A stretch of DNA of 64,000 nucleotides from Mycolicibacterium aichiense (lineage in GTDB: Bacteria > Actinomycetota > Actinomycetes > Mycobacteriales > Mycobacteriaceae), in NCBI RefSeq assembly GCF_010726245.1, contig NZ_AP022561.1, forward strand, positions 4,464,001 to 4,528,000, given 5' to 3'. The notes beneath the pieces are model-generated. The model saw only the letters and a program-made list of their open reading frames with translations. It ran no database searches and was not told where the DNA came from. The translations under genes and the position numbers were made by a program. Shown piece by piece: positions 45,993 through 55,059 of the stretch (position 1 is the stretch's first letter; each line of letters begins with the position of its first letter).

Positions 45993-47224
45993 CCAGCGCT
46001 CAGAGCAACTCTGCGGAGAATCCGTATCCGGTCCGCGCGGTGGCCATCCGCATCGCCGGCTGGATCGACAAGCTCGGCACGGTGTGGGTCGAAGGTCAGC
46101 TGACCCAGATCAACGTGCGCAACTCCACGGCATACATGGTGCTGCGCGATCCGGCGGCCAACATGTCGCTCGATATCAGCTGCTCCCGTGACCTGCTGCT
46201 CTCGGCGCCGGTGAAGCTCACCGAGGGCACCCAGGTGGTGGTGTGCGGCAAGCCGAGCTTCTACACCGTTCGCGGCTCGTTTTCGTTGCGCGTCAGCGAC
46301 ATTCGCGCGGTGGGCGTCGGCGAGCTGCTGGCCCGCATCGAACGGTTGCGCAGGCTGCTGGAGGCCGAGGGACTGTTCGACCCGCGGCTCAAGCGCCCGC
46401 TGCCGTTCCTGCCCTCTACCGTCGGCCTGATCACGGGCCGGGCCAGCGCGGCCGAGCACGACGTGACCACGGTGGCGGCCGCCCGCTGGCCCGAGGTCCG
46501 CTTCGCCATCCGCAACACCGCCGTACAGGGCGTCAACGCGGTGGCGCAGATCGTCGAGGCGTTGCGCGAACTCGACGCCGACCCCGACGTCGACGTCATC
46601 GTGATCGCCCGCGGCGGCGGCAGCGTCGAAGACCTGCTGCCGTTCTCCGACGAGACGCTGTGCCGTGAGATCGCCGCGTGCACCACACCGGTGGTCAGCG
46701 CCGTCGGACACGAGCCGGACAACCCACTGTGCGACCTGGTGGCTGACATGCGCGCGGCCACCCCGACCGACGCCGCCAAGAAGGTGGTGCCTGACACGGC
46801 AGCCGAGCGGGCGTTGGTCTCCGAGCTTCGGCACCGCAGTGCGCAGGCGCTGCGCAACTGGGTCGGCCGCGAGCAGCGGACCGTCACCCATTTACGTAGC
46901 CGGCCGGTGCTGGCCGACCCGTTGGGCGCGCTGACACATCGCACCGAGGAGATCGAGCGGGCCCGGGCCTGCGTCCGCCGTGACGTCAAGCGCCTCGTCG
47001 CGGCCGAAACCGACCGGATCGGTCACCTCGCGGCGCGGCTGGCCACCCTGGGCCCGGCGGCAACCCTGGCGCGCGGTTACGCCGTGGTCCAGGTGCTCAG
47101 CCCACAAGGAGCTGAGATCCTTCGCTCTACCGACGACGCGCCGGCCGGGACCGCGCTGCGCATCCGCGTCGGCGACGGTGCGATCGGCGCAAGTAGCACA
47201 GGCCCGACGGACGGATCCCCATGA
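45989..47224 (+). CDS. xseA: Exodeoxyribonuclease VII large subunit
   Basis: 411 residues from GTG 45989. N-terminal OB-fold (about 10-105, [22 protein letters not shown]) and catalytic domain with [21 protein letters not shown] and [20 protein letters not shown], the conserved exonuclease VII motifs; a coiled-coil follows (about 270-370). With XseB it degrades single-stranded DNA in both directions. Slightly short but within range. Confidence 0.95.
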   Translation: MTSAQSNSAENPYPVRAVAIRIAGWIDKLGTVWVEGQLTQINVRNSTAYMVLRDPAANMSLDISCSRDLLLSAPVKLTEGTQVVVCGKPSFYTVRGSFSLRVSDIRAVGVGELLARIERLRRLLEAEGLFDPRLKRPLPFLPSTVGLITGRASAAEHDVTTVAAARWPEVRFAIRNTAVQGVNAVAQIVEALRELDADPDVDVIVIARGGGSVEDLLPFSDETLCREIAACTTPVVSAVGHEPDNPLCDLVADMRAATPTDAAKKVVPDTAAERALVSELRHRSAQALRNWVGREQRTVTHLRSRPVLADPLGALTHRTEEIERARACVRRDVKRLVAAETDRIGHLAARLATLGPAATLARGYAVVQVLSPQGAEILRSTDDAPAGTALRIRVGDGAIGASSTGPTDGSP

Positions 47225-47451
47225 GCAAACCTGACGAGACGACGCCCATTAGTCAGCTTGGCTACGAAGATTGCCGGGATCAGCTGATCGAGGTCGTCCG
47301 GGTGCTCGAGCAAGGCGGGCTCGATCTTGATTCGTCGCTGAAGTTGTGGGAACGAGGCGAGGAACTGGCACGACGCTGCGAGGAGCACTTAGCCGGAGCG
47401 CGCAAACGCATCGAAGATGCGCTGGCCGCCCGCGACGCCGACGAGGATTGA
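47221..47451 (+). CDS. xseB: Exodeoxyribonuclease VII small subunit
   Basis: 76 residues, two helices, with the family pattern [44 protein letters not shown]. The start overlaps the xseA stop (ATGA), ensuring stoichiometric production of the subunits. Length is standard. Confidence 0.94.
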   Translation: MSKPDETTPISQLGYEDCRDQLIEVVRVLEQGGLDLDSSLKLWERGEELARRCEEHLAGARKRIEDALAARDADED

Positions 47452-47486
47452 TCCGGCCGGCGCGCTAACCTGCGACATTGGAAAAC

Positions 47487-47500
47487 TGGAACGTGTTTCA
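47487..47500. promoter_or_regulatory. KstR-type operator TGGAACGTGTTTCA
   Basis: All fixed positions of TnnAACnnGTTnnA are matched. It lies 16-29 bases upstream of the ATG of the 3-beta-hydroxysteroid dehydrogenase gene, in the 64-base gap after xseB, the arrangement expected for cholesterol-inducible expression of this enzyme. Confidence 0.8.
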
Positions 47501-47515
47501 GTTATTCTCCCCGCC

Positions 47516-48577
47516 ATGAGTGATGCCACCCTGACAACCGAGCTGGGCCGCGTCCTGGTGACTGGCGGCGCCGGATTCGTCGGCGCCAACCTCGTGACCG
47601 AGCTGCTGGACCGTGGACACTTTGTCCGCGCCTTCGACCGGGCACCGTCGGCGTTGCCCTCCCACGAGCGCCTCGAGGTGGTCCAGGGCGACATCTGCGA
47701 CACCACCACCGTCGCGGCCGCCGTCGACGGGATCGACACGATCATCCACACCGCGGCGATCATCGACCTGATGGGTGGGGCATCGGTCACCGCGGAGTAC
47801 CGCAAGCGCAGCTTCGACGTCAACGTCGAAGGCACCAAGAACCTGGTGCACGCCGCCCAGGCGGCCGGCGTCAAGCGGTTCGTCTACACCGCCTCCAACA
47901 GCGTGGTCATGGGCGGCCAGCGGATCGTCAACGGCGACGAAACACTGCCCTACACAGCACGTTTCAACGACCTCTACACCGAGACCAAGGTGGTGGCCGA
48001 GAAGTTCGTGCTGAGCCAGAACGGCGTGGACGGTCTGCTGACCTGTTCGATCCGCCCCAGCGGCATCTGGGGCCGGGGCGATCAGACCATGTTCCGCAAG
48101 CTCTTCGAGCGAGTGATCGCCGGGCACGTCAAGGTTCTCGTCGGCAACAAGGATGCCAAGCTCGACAACTCCTACGTGCACAACCTCGTACACGGATTCA
48201 TCCTGGCCGCAGAGCATTTGGTGCCCGGTGGCACGGCACCTGGGCAGGCGTACTTCATCAACGACGGCGAGCCGATCAACATGTTCGACTTCTCCCGGCC
48301 GGTGGTTGAGGCCTGCGGCGAGAAGTGGCCCACGGTATGGATCCCCGGCGGCTTCGTCCATGCCGTCCTGACCGGCTGGCAGTGGCTGCACTTCAAGTTC
48401 AAGTTTCCGCAGCCGCCGCTGGAACCGCTTGCGGTGGAACGGGTGTCGATCGACAATTACTTCTCCATCGCCAAGGCCCGCCGCGACCTGGGCTACCAGC
48501 CGCTCTACACCACCGGCGAGGCGCTCGAGCACTGTCTGCCCTACTACACCGACCTCTACGCGGAGATGAAGGGCTAA
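47516..48577 (+). CDS. 3-beta-hydroxysteroid dehydrogenase (Rv1106c-like)
   Basis: 353 residues from ATG 47516. Extended-SDR start VLVTGGAGFVGANLVTELLDRG, AFDRAPSALP after strand 2, and the catalytic YTETKVVAEK (YxxxK). AIIDLMGG and SIRPSGIWGRGDQTMFRKLF are typical of the 3-beta-HSD/isomerase family, and the C-terminus contains PPLEPLAVERVSIDNYFSIAKARRDLGYQPLY. It oxidises cholesterol to cholest-4-en-3-one using NAD+. The KstR site upstream supports a steroid role. A single conserved gene of the core block following xseAB. Confidence 0.9.
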   Translation: MSDATLTTELGRVLVTGGAGFVGANLVTELLDRGHFVRAFDRAPSALPSHERLEVVQGDICDTTTVAAAVDGIDTIIHTAAIIDLMGGASVTAEYRKRSFDVNVEGTKNLVHAAQAAGVKRFVYTASNSVVMGGQRIVNGDETLPYTARFNDLYTETKVVAEKFVLSQNGVDGLLTCSIRPSGIWGRGDQTMFRKLFERVIAGHVKVLVGNKDAKLDNSYVHNLVHGFILAAEHLVPGGTAPGQAYFINDGEPINMFDFSRPVVEACGEKWPTVWIPGGFVHAVLTGWQWLHFKFKFPQPPLEPLAVERVSIDNYFSIAKARRDLGYQPLYTTGEALEHCLPYYTDLYAEMKG

Positions 48578-48993
48578 CGCATCGCGTTCTTGACGGCTTG
48601 CCCGTAGGCGGCCTTCTGCTCGCTCGTCAGCGTCGGGGCGAACACGACCACGATGTCTTCGACCTGCAGCATGTCCGGAACCGCGGCGGCGTAGAGCTCC
48701 GCTCGGCCGGTACTCGGAAATTTCAGGATCGACACGGTATCGGTGTCGGTCGCCTCCAGACATCCTGCCGTCGGGCAGGCCGACGCGGTGACGTCGTGGG
48801 GGTTGAGCGCGGGCAGCTTGGCCTTGGTAAGGGCGTTCAGCACCTCGGCGACCGAAACGTTGTTGAGCATCACAGGTCCGCTCTGGGCCGAAGGGCGTGA
48901 TGGAGCGGCCGCCTCCCGGGGACTGCAGCCCTGCAGTGCGGCGGCCAGCAGTACAACGACCGTCACCCCCATGGAAAGGCGAGCGGAACTCAC
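48574..48993 (-). CDS. Small lipoprotein, paralogue of the neighbouring exported protein
   Basis: 139 residues from GTG 48993. Signal peptide with lipobox AALQGC at about residue 24. The mature part has cysteines in SACPTAGCLEATDTD. It matches the next gene's product at LNALTKAKLPALNPHDVT, at the CP..xC pair and at VFAPTLTSEQKAAYGQAV, so both come from one duplication. GTGA overlap with that gene shows they are co-translated. Function is unknown. Confidence 0.75.
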   Translation of the reverse strand: MSSARLSMGVTVVVLLAAALQGCSPREAAAPSRPSAQSGPVMLNNVSVAEVLNALTKAKLPALNPHDVTASACPTAGCLEATDTDTVSILKFPSTGRAELYAAAVPDMLQVEDIVVVFAPTLTSEQKAAYGQAVKNAMR

Positions 48994-49370
48994 GGCAACA
49001 ACCGTCCGATCGCCTGGAGATAGTCGTCTCGCTGCGCGCTGGTCAGCGGCGGTGCGAATTCGATGACCATGTTGGCGAACCGCGGCAGGCCACGCCGCAC
49101 CGCATACCACTTGGCTTGCGGCACCGTCAGGAAGGACTTGACCCGCATGGTGTCGGTGACGATCGCTTGTGAGCAGTCCACAGCGGGGCACTCCTGTGCG
49201 GTGGTGTCAATCGGGTTCGGTGCCGCGACACCTTCGGACTGCAGCGCCGCAACCAGGCCCGCCGCGGTCAGCGGTTCGTGGCCGGTCCCTGCGCTGGCCG
49301 ACGGGGTGTGCAGCGCGGTCAGCCCCGCAGCCACAACGGCCGCGGTGAGTACTCGATATCTGCGCGGCAT
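48990..49370 (-). CDS. Small exported protein, tandem paralogue
   Basis: 126 residues from ATG 49370. Signal peptide VLTAAVVAAGLTALHTPSASA with cleavage before GTGHEP; no lipobox. The mature domain has CPAVDCSQAIVTDTMRV and IEFAPPLTSAQRDDYLQAIG, clearly related to the lipoprotein encoded next. A disulfide between the CPxxxC cysteines is likely. Function is unknown. The gene is divergent from a lipoprotein gene with a 161-base intergenic gap. Confidence 0.75.
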   Translation of the reverse strand: MPRRYRVLTAAVVAAGLTALHTPSASAGTGHEPLTAAGLVAALQSEGVAAPNPIDTTAQECPAVDCSQAIVTDTMRVKSFLTVPQAKWYAVRRGLPRFANMVIEFAPPLTSAQRDDYLQAIGRLLP

Positions 49371-49531
49371 GACTTCGAGCGTAACGACACCGATCGTCGC
49401 CGACCGAGCCGGCGACGCATCGGCCACCGTCCGACGCTCCTCGACCATGCACCTTCTCGGCGCTGCGAGGTACACCGGCATTCGGGTCGCACAGCACATC
49501 ACCAGGATTGCCGCCCGTAAACTACGTCGCC

Positions 49532-50560
49532 GTGTCGATCCGCCGTGTCGCCAGCGCCCTTGGTGCGGTGGCGATGATGATCGGCGTACTGGCGGGCTGC
49601 GGTACCGGCGTGCCGGACCGCAGCACCGACGCGCGGGCGCTGACGGCTCAGGTCCGGCAGCTGCCAGGCGTCGTGGACGCCGCTGCGGACATCGCACACA
49701 GTCAGGCTCAGGGCCGGGTTTACTTTCGCCTCTACGTCGACGTCTCCGACAGCGTCACAGCCGGCCAGGCAGCCACGATCACCGCGAGCTATCTACGGGA
49801 TATCAGCAGCGGCAAGTACGCCGGCTACCGGCTCGAACTCGACCTGCGGCACGGGTGGAACGTCTTCGCCGTCGACAGCGGCGTGCTGGCGATCACCAAC
49901 GCCGATCAGATCATCGCCCAGACTCGCGACTGGGTTGCACTGAGAAGCGAATTTCCTTCTGCCACAGTGTCAATGCGAGCTACGATCACCCACCCAGGCG
50001 GACAGCTGACGACTCAGGAGGCTGGTCACTCCAATCTGGCGGTCCTCGAATTCGCCGACCCCGGCGACTACACCACGGTAAGCGCGGCCGCGGGCACGTT
50101 GTCGGCTCGATTTCGGCAGCTGGCCGGGCTGGACTGGACAATCGACGCAGGCAAGGAACACCCCGCCGAGATCAAGACCTCGCGACGACTACCCACGGCG
50201 GCCGAACTAAACGTGTTCAACCGGCTCAACGCCGATCAGCCGATCCCGCACATCGACCGGCTCCGGATCAACGACCCGGTGACACCACCGGTGTGGTTCT
50301 CCGAGAAGACCATCGGCTCTCACGATGTCGCGGTCGCTTTGCGGCTGGCGCAGGCACATCTGCCGTTCGTCGCCACATTGCCGGCGCCCGTGCTCTACAG
50401 CGCCAGCGACCAGCTGTCGGGACACATCGGTGGTCGCGGCTTCGCTCGTGGCCCGGTCGCGGTCACCGTCGGCGGCTGCACCCGACACGACCCGCTGGTG
50501 TACGCGCCGATCCCCGAGGAACGCGTCCTCATCGCGAAATACGAAAGCTGCAAAGCCTGA
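49532..50560 (+). CDS. Putative lipoprotein of unknown function
   Basis: 342 residues from GTG 49532 (a TTG at 49508 is less likely). Signal peptide with lipobox VLAGC at about residue 24. The rest looks like a repeated alpha/beta surface domain: ARALTAQVRQLPGVVDAAADI and LSARFRQLAGLDWTIDAG are similar in size and layout, so an internal duplication is possible. No enzyme motif seen. Ends with a Cys in KYESCKA. Upstream neighbour of the sulfatase operon. Confidence 0.7.
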   Translation: MSIRRVASALGAVAMMIGVLAGCGTGVPDRSTDARALTAQVRQLPGVVDAAADIAHSQAQGRVYFRLYVDVSDSVTAGQAATITASYLRDISSGKYAGYRLELDLRHGWNVFAVDSGVLAITNADQIIAQTRDWVALRSEFPSATVSMRATITHPGGQLTTQEAGHSNLAVLEFADPGDYTTVSAAAGTLSARFRQLAGLDWTIDAGKEHPAEIKTSRRLPTAAELNVFNRLNADQPIPHIDRLRINDPVTPPVWFSEKTIGSHDVAVALRLAQAHLPFVATLPAPVLYSASDQLSGHIGGRGFARGPVAVTVGGCTRHDPLVYAPIPEERVLIAKYESCKA

Positions 50561-50632
50561 TTCCGGTCACACCGAATCACCGGTGCGAATAGCGTGAACG
50601 CATAGGCGATCGGACCGAAGGAGGGCCACGTC

Positions 50633-52177
50633 ATGCCTGACGGCAAGCCGAACATCTTGGTCATCTGGGGCGATGACATCGGGATCACCAACCTCAGCTG
50701 CTACAGCGACGGCCTGATGGGCTACCGCACACCCAACATCGACCGCATTGCCGCCGAGGGCATGCGCTTCACCGACTCCTACGGCGAGCAGAGTTGCACG
50801 GCCGGTCGTTCGTCGTTCATCACCGGCCAGAGCGTTTACCGGACAGGGTTGAGCAAGGTCGGTATGCCCGGCGTCGACATGGGCATGTCGCCAGAGGATC
50901 CGACCATCGCCACGCTGCTCAAGCCCTTGGGCTACGCCACCGGCCAGTTCGGTAAGAACCATCTGGGCGACCTGAACAAATACCTGCCGACAGCGCACGG
51001 CTTCGACGAATTCTTCGGCAACCTCTACCACCTCAACGCCGAGGAGGAGCCCGAGCATCCGGACTATCCAACCGAGGAGGAGGCCCCTCGGCTACGCAAG
51101 AGTCTGCTGCCGCGCGGCGTGATCCACTCCTGGGCCACCGAGGAGGCCTCCGATGAGGTCGACGAGCGCTTCGGCCCCCTGGGCAAGCAGCGCGTCGAAG
51201 ACACCGGTCCGCTGACCAAGAAGCGGATGGAGACCATCGACGACGAGACCACTGCGGCATGTATCGACTTCATCAAGCGTCAAAAGGACTCCGCCACACC
51301 GTTCTTCGTGTGGATGAACACCACGCACATGCACTTCCGAACGCACACCAAGCCGGAGAGCCTCGGTCAGGCCGGACGATGGCAGTCGCCATACCACGAC
51401 ACCATGGTCGACCACGACAGGCATGTCGGACTGTTGCTGGACACCCTTGACGAGCTCGGCCTGGCCGACGACACGATCGTTGTCTACTCCACCGACAACG
51501 GCCCGCACGCCAACACCTGGCCCGACGGCGCCACCACCCCGTTCCGCAACGAGAAGAACAGCAACTGGGAGGGTGCGTTCCGGGTGCCCGAGATGGTCCG
51601 CTGGCCCGGCAAGATCGACGCTGGCGTGGTGTCCAACGAGATCATCCAGCACCACGACTGGCTGCCCACGATCCTGGCCGCCGCCGGAGTGCCCGACATC
51701 GTGGACAAGCTGAAGCAGGGCCACACCATCGACGACACGACCTATCACGTGCACATCGACGGCTACAACCTGCTGCCGTATTTGACCGGCGAGGTGGACA
51801 AGAGTCCACGCCGCGGTTTGATCTACTTCTCCGACGACTGCGACGTGCTCGGCATCCGGATCGAAAACTGGAAGGTCGTGTTCATGGAGCAGCGGTGCGA
51901 GGGCACGCTGCGGATCTGGTTCGAGCCATTCACCGTGCTGCGCGCACCCAAGATCTTCAACCTGCGCACCGATCCGTTCGAACGCGCCGACATCACGTCG
52001 AACACCTACTGGGACTGGTTCCTCGATCACGACTACATCGCGTTCATGGCCAACGCGGTCGTCCTGCAGTTCCTGGACACCTTCAAAGAGTTCCCGCCCA
52101 GGCGGGAACCGGCCTCGTTCACCGTCAGCAGCGCCGTAGAGAAACTTCAGGACTTCCTCCAGACGGTCGGCGGCTGA
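50633..52177 (+). CDS. Arylsulfatase-family sulfatase
   Basis: 514 residues from ATG 50633, with aaggagggcc just before it. Metal aspartates in VIWGDDIGITN; the sulfatase signature GEQSCTAGRSSFITGQ (C55-x-A-x-R59), where Cys55 must be converted to formylglycine; TDNGPH near residue 290 is the second metal site. Hydrolyses sulfate esters, releasing sulfate for growth or altering sulfated lipids. No signal peptide, so cytoplasmic. The FGE encoded two genes downstream fits its maturation. The C-terminal domain is family-typical. Confidence 0.93.
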   Translation: MPDGKPNILVIWGDDIGITNLSCYSDGLMGYRTPNIDRIAAEGMRFTDSYGEQSCTAGRSSFITGQSVYRTGLSKVGMPGVDMGMSPEDPTIATLLKPLGYATGQFGKNHLGDLNKYLPTAHGFDEFFGNLYHLNAEEEPEHPDYPTEEEAPRLRKSLLPRGVIHSWATEEASDEVDERFGPLGKQRVEDTGPLTKKRMETIDDETTAACIDFIKRQKDSATPFFVWMNTTHMHFRTHTKPESLGQAGRWQSPYHDTMVDHDRHVGLLLDTLDELGLADDTIVVYSTDNGPHANTWPDGATTPFRNEKNSNWEGAFRVPEMVRWPGKIDAGVVSNEIIQHHDWLPTILAAAGVPDIVDKLKQGHTIDDTTYHVHIDGYNLLPYLTGEVDKSPRRGLIYFSDDCDVLGIRIENWKVVFMEQRCEGTLRIWFEPFTVLRAPKIFNLRTDPFERADITSNTYWDWFLDHDYIAFMANAVVLQFLDTFKEFPPRREPASFTVSSAVEKLQDFLQTVGG

Positions 52178-52184
52178 GTTGGGG

Positions 52185-53081
52185 ATGCTGGAATCGTGGA
52201 CCGACGGGCCCACGAAGTCGGCCATCGTCGAATTCGCCGAGCGGGCGGTCAATTCGGTGGCACCGGAGGAGCGCGTCGCCGTGTTCGACAACGACGGCAC
52301 GCTGTGGTGCGAGAAGCCGGCTTACATCCAGCTCGACTTCCTGGTGCGCCGGATCGCCGAACAGGTGGCCGCCGATCCCGCGCTGGCCGCCGAACAGCCG
52401 TACACCGCCGCGGCATCCGGCGATCTGGCCTGGTTCGGCGAGGCCGATACCAAGCACTACAACGGTGACGACTCCGACCTGAAACTCCTTGCCGGGGCTG
52501 TCCTCTCAGCCAACGCCACCATCACCACCGAGGAGCACGCGGCGCGGGTGAACGCGTTTTTCGCCGACGCAAGGCATCCGACACTGGGCCGCGCCTACAC
52601 CGCCTGCGGGTATGCACCGATGATCGAACTTCTGCGCTACCTGGAGTCATTCGGCTTCACCAACTACATCGTCTCCGGCGGCGGCCGCGACTTCATGCGG
52701 CCCGTCACGACGGCGATGTACGGTGTCCCGCCCGAACGGGTGATCGGCAGTTCGGTCGGATTGATCTACCAGAACGGCGAACTGCTGACCACCGCCCAAC
52801 CGGAGTTCCTCAACGACGGTCCGGTCAAGCCGGTGCGCATCTGGGGCCGGGTGGGCCGGCGGCCGATCTTCGCCGTGGGCAACTCCAACGGCGACATCGA
52901 GATGCTGCAGTACGCAATGGCCGCATCCGGACCGTCGCTGGCGATGGTGATCCACCACGATGACGCCGACCGCGAATTCGCCTACACCGCAGGGGCGGAG
53001 AAGGCTCTCGATCATGTCGAGACATCCGGCTGGACACGGGTCAGCATGCGCGACGACTGGAGAATCGTGTTCAGTGACTGA
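52185..53081 (+). CDS. HAD-superfamily hydrolase
   Basis: 298 residues from ATG 52185 (in-frame TTG six bases upstream possible). Motif I is VFDNDGTLWCEKP (nucleophile and acid D-x-D), motif II SGGGRDFMRP, motif III lysine in KPVRIWG-like segment and motif IV GNSNGDIEML. Phosphatase or phosphoserine-phosphatase-like; the large cap (about 60-150) suggests a small-molecule substrate. Lies eight bases after the sulfatase stop and overlaps the FGE gene by eight bases, so it belongs to the same operon. Confidence 0.85.
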   Translation: MLESWTDGPTKSAIVEFAERAVNSVAPEERVAVFDNDGTLWCEKPAYIQLDFLVRRIAEQVAADPALAAEQPYTAAASGDLAWFGEADTKHYNGDDSDLKLLAGAVLSANATITTEEHAARVNAFFADARHPTLGRAYTACGYAPMIELLRYLESFGFTNYIVSGGGRDFMRPVTTAMYGVPPERVIGSSVGLIYQNGELLTTAQPEFLNDGPVKPVRIWGRVGRRPIFAVGNSNGDIEMLQYAMAASGPSLAMVIHHDDADREFAYTAGAEKALDHVETSGWTRVSMRDDWRIVFSD

Positions 53082-53934
53082 ACCCGAACTGGTTGCGATC
53101 CCCGGACAGACGGCAATACTGGGATCCGACCTGCACTACCCCGAGGAAGCCCCGCCACGAGCGGTGACGGTTGACGGCTTTCGCATCCAGCCCCGGCAGG
53201 TCACCAATGCAGAGTTCGCCGAATTCGTCTCGGCCACCGGTTATCTCACCGTCGCCGAGCGGCCGCTGAACCCGGCCGACTATCCGGGCGCGCCGCCGGC
53301 CAACCTGCAGCCGGGCTCGATGGTATTCCGCCGGACCACCGGCCCCGTCGACCTGCGTCACCTCAGCCAGTGGTGGACCTGGACGCCGGGTGCCTCGTGG
53401 CGGCACCCGGTAGGACCTGGTTCGTCGATCGCCAACCGCGCCGAGCACCCCGTCGTTCACGTCGCCTACGAAGACGCCGAAGCGTACGCGGCCTGGGCGG
53501 GACTGGCGTTGCCGACCGAGGCCGAATGGGAGACCGCGGCCCGCGGCGGGCACGAGCACGCCGACTACACGTGGGGCGATCAACCGGAACGGCCCGGCGA
53601 CCGACTGGCGAACTACTGGCACGGCGAGTTTCCCTGGCGCCCGGAACCCGGCTACGGACGCACCACCGACGTCGGTTCCTTCGCGCCCAACGGATACGGA
53701 CTGTTCGACATGGCAGGCAATGTCTGGGAGTGGACCACCGATTGGTGGGCGGCCAGCGAGGCGGCCAGCTATGACCCCGCACAACCGCAGTTCACGGTTC
53801 CACGCAAGGTCCTCAAGGGCGGTTCGTTCCTGTGCGCGGACAGCTACTGCATGCGCTACCGCCCCGCCGCGCGCCGGCCGCAGATGGTCGACACCGGGAT
53901 GAGCCATATCGGCTTCCGCTGCGTGAAGCGATAG
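53074..53934 (+). CDS. Formylglycine-generating enzyme (SUMF1-like)
   Basis: 286 residues from GTG 53074. SUMF1 domain: VTNAEFAEFVSATGYLTVAE, EHPVVHVAYEDAEAYAAWAG, LPTEAEWETAARGG, YGLFDMAGNVWEWTTDWW. The catalytic copper-binding cysteines are in GGSFLCADSYCMRYRPAARR, matching the FGE pair. It oxidises the sulfatase cysteine to formylglycine. The location two genes after a sulfatase with a CTAGR motif indicates a dedicated maturase. Confidence 0.93.
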   Translation: MTEPELVAIPGQTAILGSDLHYPEEAPPRAVTVDGFRIQPRQVTNAEFAEFVSATGYLTVAERPLNPADYPGAPPANLQPGSMVFRRTTGPVDLRHLSQWWTWTPGASWRHPVGPGSSIANRAEHPVVHVAYEDAEAYAAWAGLALPTEAEWETAARGGHEHADYTWGDQPERPGDRLANYWHGEFPWRPEPGYGRTTDVGSFAPNGYGLFDMAGNVWEWTTDWWAASEAASYDPAQPQFTVPRKVLKGGSFLCADSYCMRYRPAARRPQMVDTGMSHIGFRCVKR

Positions 53935-53959
53935 GACCAGTACCCCGCCCGTGCTTCAC

Positions 53960-53973
53960 TAGAACGCGTTCTC
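53960..53973. promoter_or_regulatory. KstR-like operator TAGAACGCGTTCTC
   Basis: Matches TnnAACnnGTTnnA except at the last base (C in place of A). It lies 19 bases before the ATG of the epimerase gene and within 30 bases of the end of the FGE gene. A weaker KstR or related site is likely. Confidence 0.5.
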
Positions 53974-53991
53974 AGACCGGGAGGGAGTTCG

Positions 53992-55059
53992 ATGTCCGAC
54001 GCTGTGCTGGTGACCGGCGCGTTCGGGTTGGTGGGGAGTGCCACGGTCAAGCGGCTGGCGGCCACCGGCCGCCAGGTGGTCGCCACCGACCTCGAGACCC
54101 CGGCGACCGTGAAGGCCGCTGCGGATCTCCCTGCCGGGGTCCAGGTCCGCTGGGCGGACCTCACCGACCCGGCCGCGGTCGAGAAGCTGCTGGTCGAGGT
54201 CTCCCCCGCCGCCGTCATCCACCTGGCCGCGGTGATCCCACCGCTGTGCTACGCCAAACCGCAACTGGCCTACCAGGTCAACGTCGGCGCGACCGCCAAT
54301 CTGGTGAAAGCCCTTGAGGCGCATCCCAATCCGGCGCGTCTGGTGCAGGCCTCCAGTATCGCCGTCTACGGGCCGCGCAACCCGCATCACATCACCGATG
54401 TACTGACCGCGCAGACGCCGGTCAACCCGTACGACAACTACGGCAAGCACAAGGTCGAAGCCGAGGGCATCGTGCGCGCGTCGAGTCTGGACTGGGTGAT
54501 CCTGCGCCTCGGCGGAGTGCTGACCACCGAACCCAACCTCGGGATGGACCCCAACCTGATCTTCTTCGAAGGCGTGCTGCCCGCCGACGGGCGGTTGCAG
54601 ACCGTCGACGTCCGCGATGTGGCGTGCGCATTCGCGGCGGCCACCACAGCCGACGTCGCGGGCCAGACCCTGCTGATCGGAGGCGACGACACCCACCGGC
54701 TGCGGCAGGGCGACATCGGGTCGGCGACGACGGCGGCGATGGGCTTGGTCGGCGCGCTACCACCAGGACGCAAGGGTGACCCGAACGACGACGGCGGCTG
54801 GTTCGCCACCGACTGGATGGACTCGGCGACCGCACAACAGGTGCTCAAACACCAGCACTACTCCTGGCCCGACATGCTGGCCGAGACCGCCGACAAGGTC
54901 GGCTGGAAGCGCTACGCCTTCCGGATGATCGCCCCGTTGGCGCGGGAGTACCTCAAACGCCAGTCGCCGTACTACGGTCAGCCGCCCGGGTACGGCAACC
55001 CGTGGGAAGCGGTGCGGCGCAAATGGGGAGCCCCGGAGAACGACGGGAAGGTGTCATGA
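53992..55059 (+). CDS. NAD-dependent epimerase/dehydratase family protein
   Basis: 355 residues, extended SDR: LVTGAFGLVGSATVKRL (6-22), VIHLAAVIPP, SSIAVYGPRNP and the catalytic YDNYGKHKVEAEG (Y-x3-K). The C-terminal VQ region ends in KTKRQSPYYGQPPGYGNPWEAV-like basic tail. GGGAGGG ribosome site precedes ATG 53992. KstR-like site upstream suggests lipid or steroid metabolism. Substrate unknown. The stop overlaps the next start (ATGA). Confidence 0.82.
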   Translation: MSDAVLVTGAFGLVGSATVKRLAATGRQVVATDLETPATVKAAADLPAGVQVRWADLTDPAAVEKLLVEVSPAAVIHLAAVIPPLCYAKPQLAYQVNVGATANLVKALEAHPNPARLVQASSIAVYGPRNPHHITDVLTAQTPVNPYDNYGKHKVEAEGIVRASSLDWVILRLGGVLTTEPNLGMDPNLIFFEGVLPADGRLQTVDVRDVACAFAAATTADVAGQTLLIGGDDTHRLRQGDIGSATTAAMGLVGALPPGRKGDPNDDGGWFATDWMDSATAQQVLKHQHYSWPDMLAETADKVGWKRYAFRMIAPLAREYLKRQSPYYGQPPGYGNPWEAVRRKWGAPENDGKVS

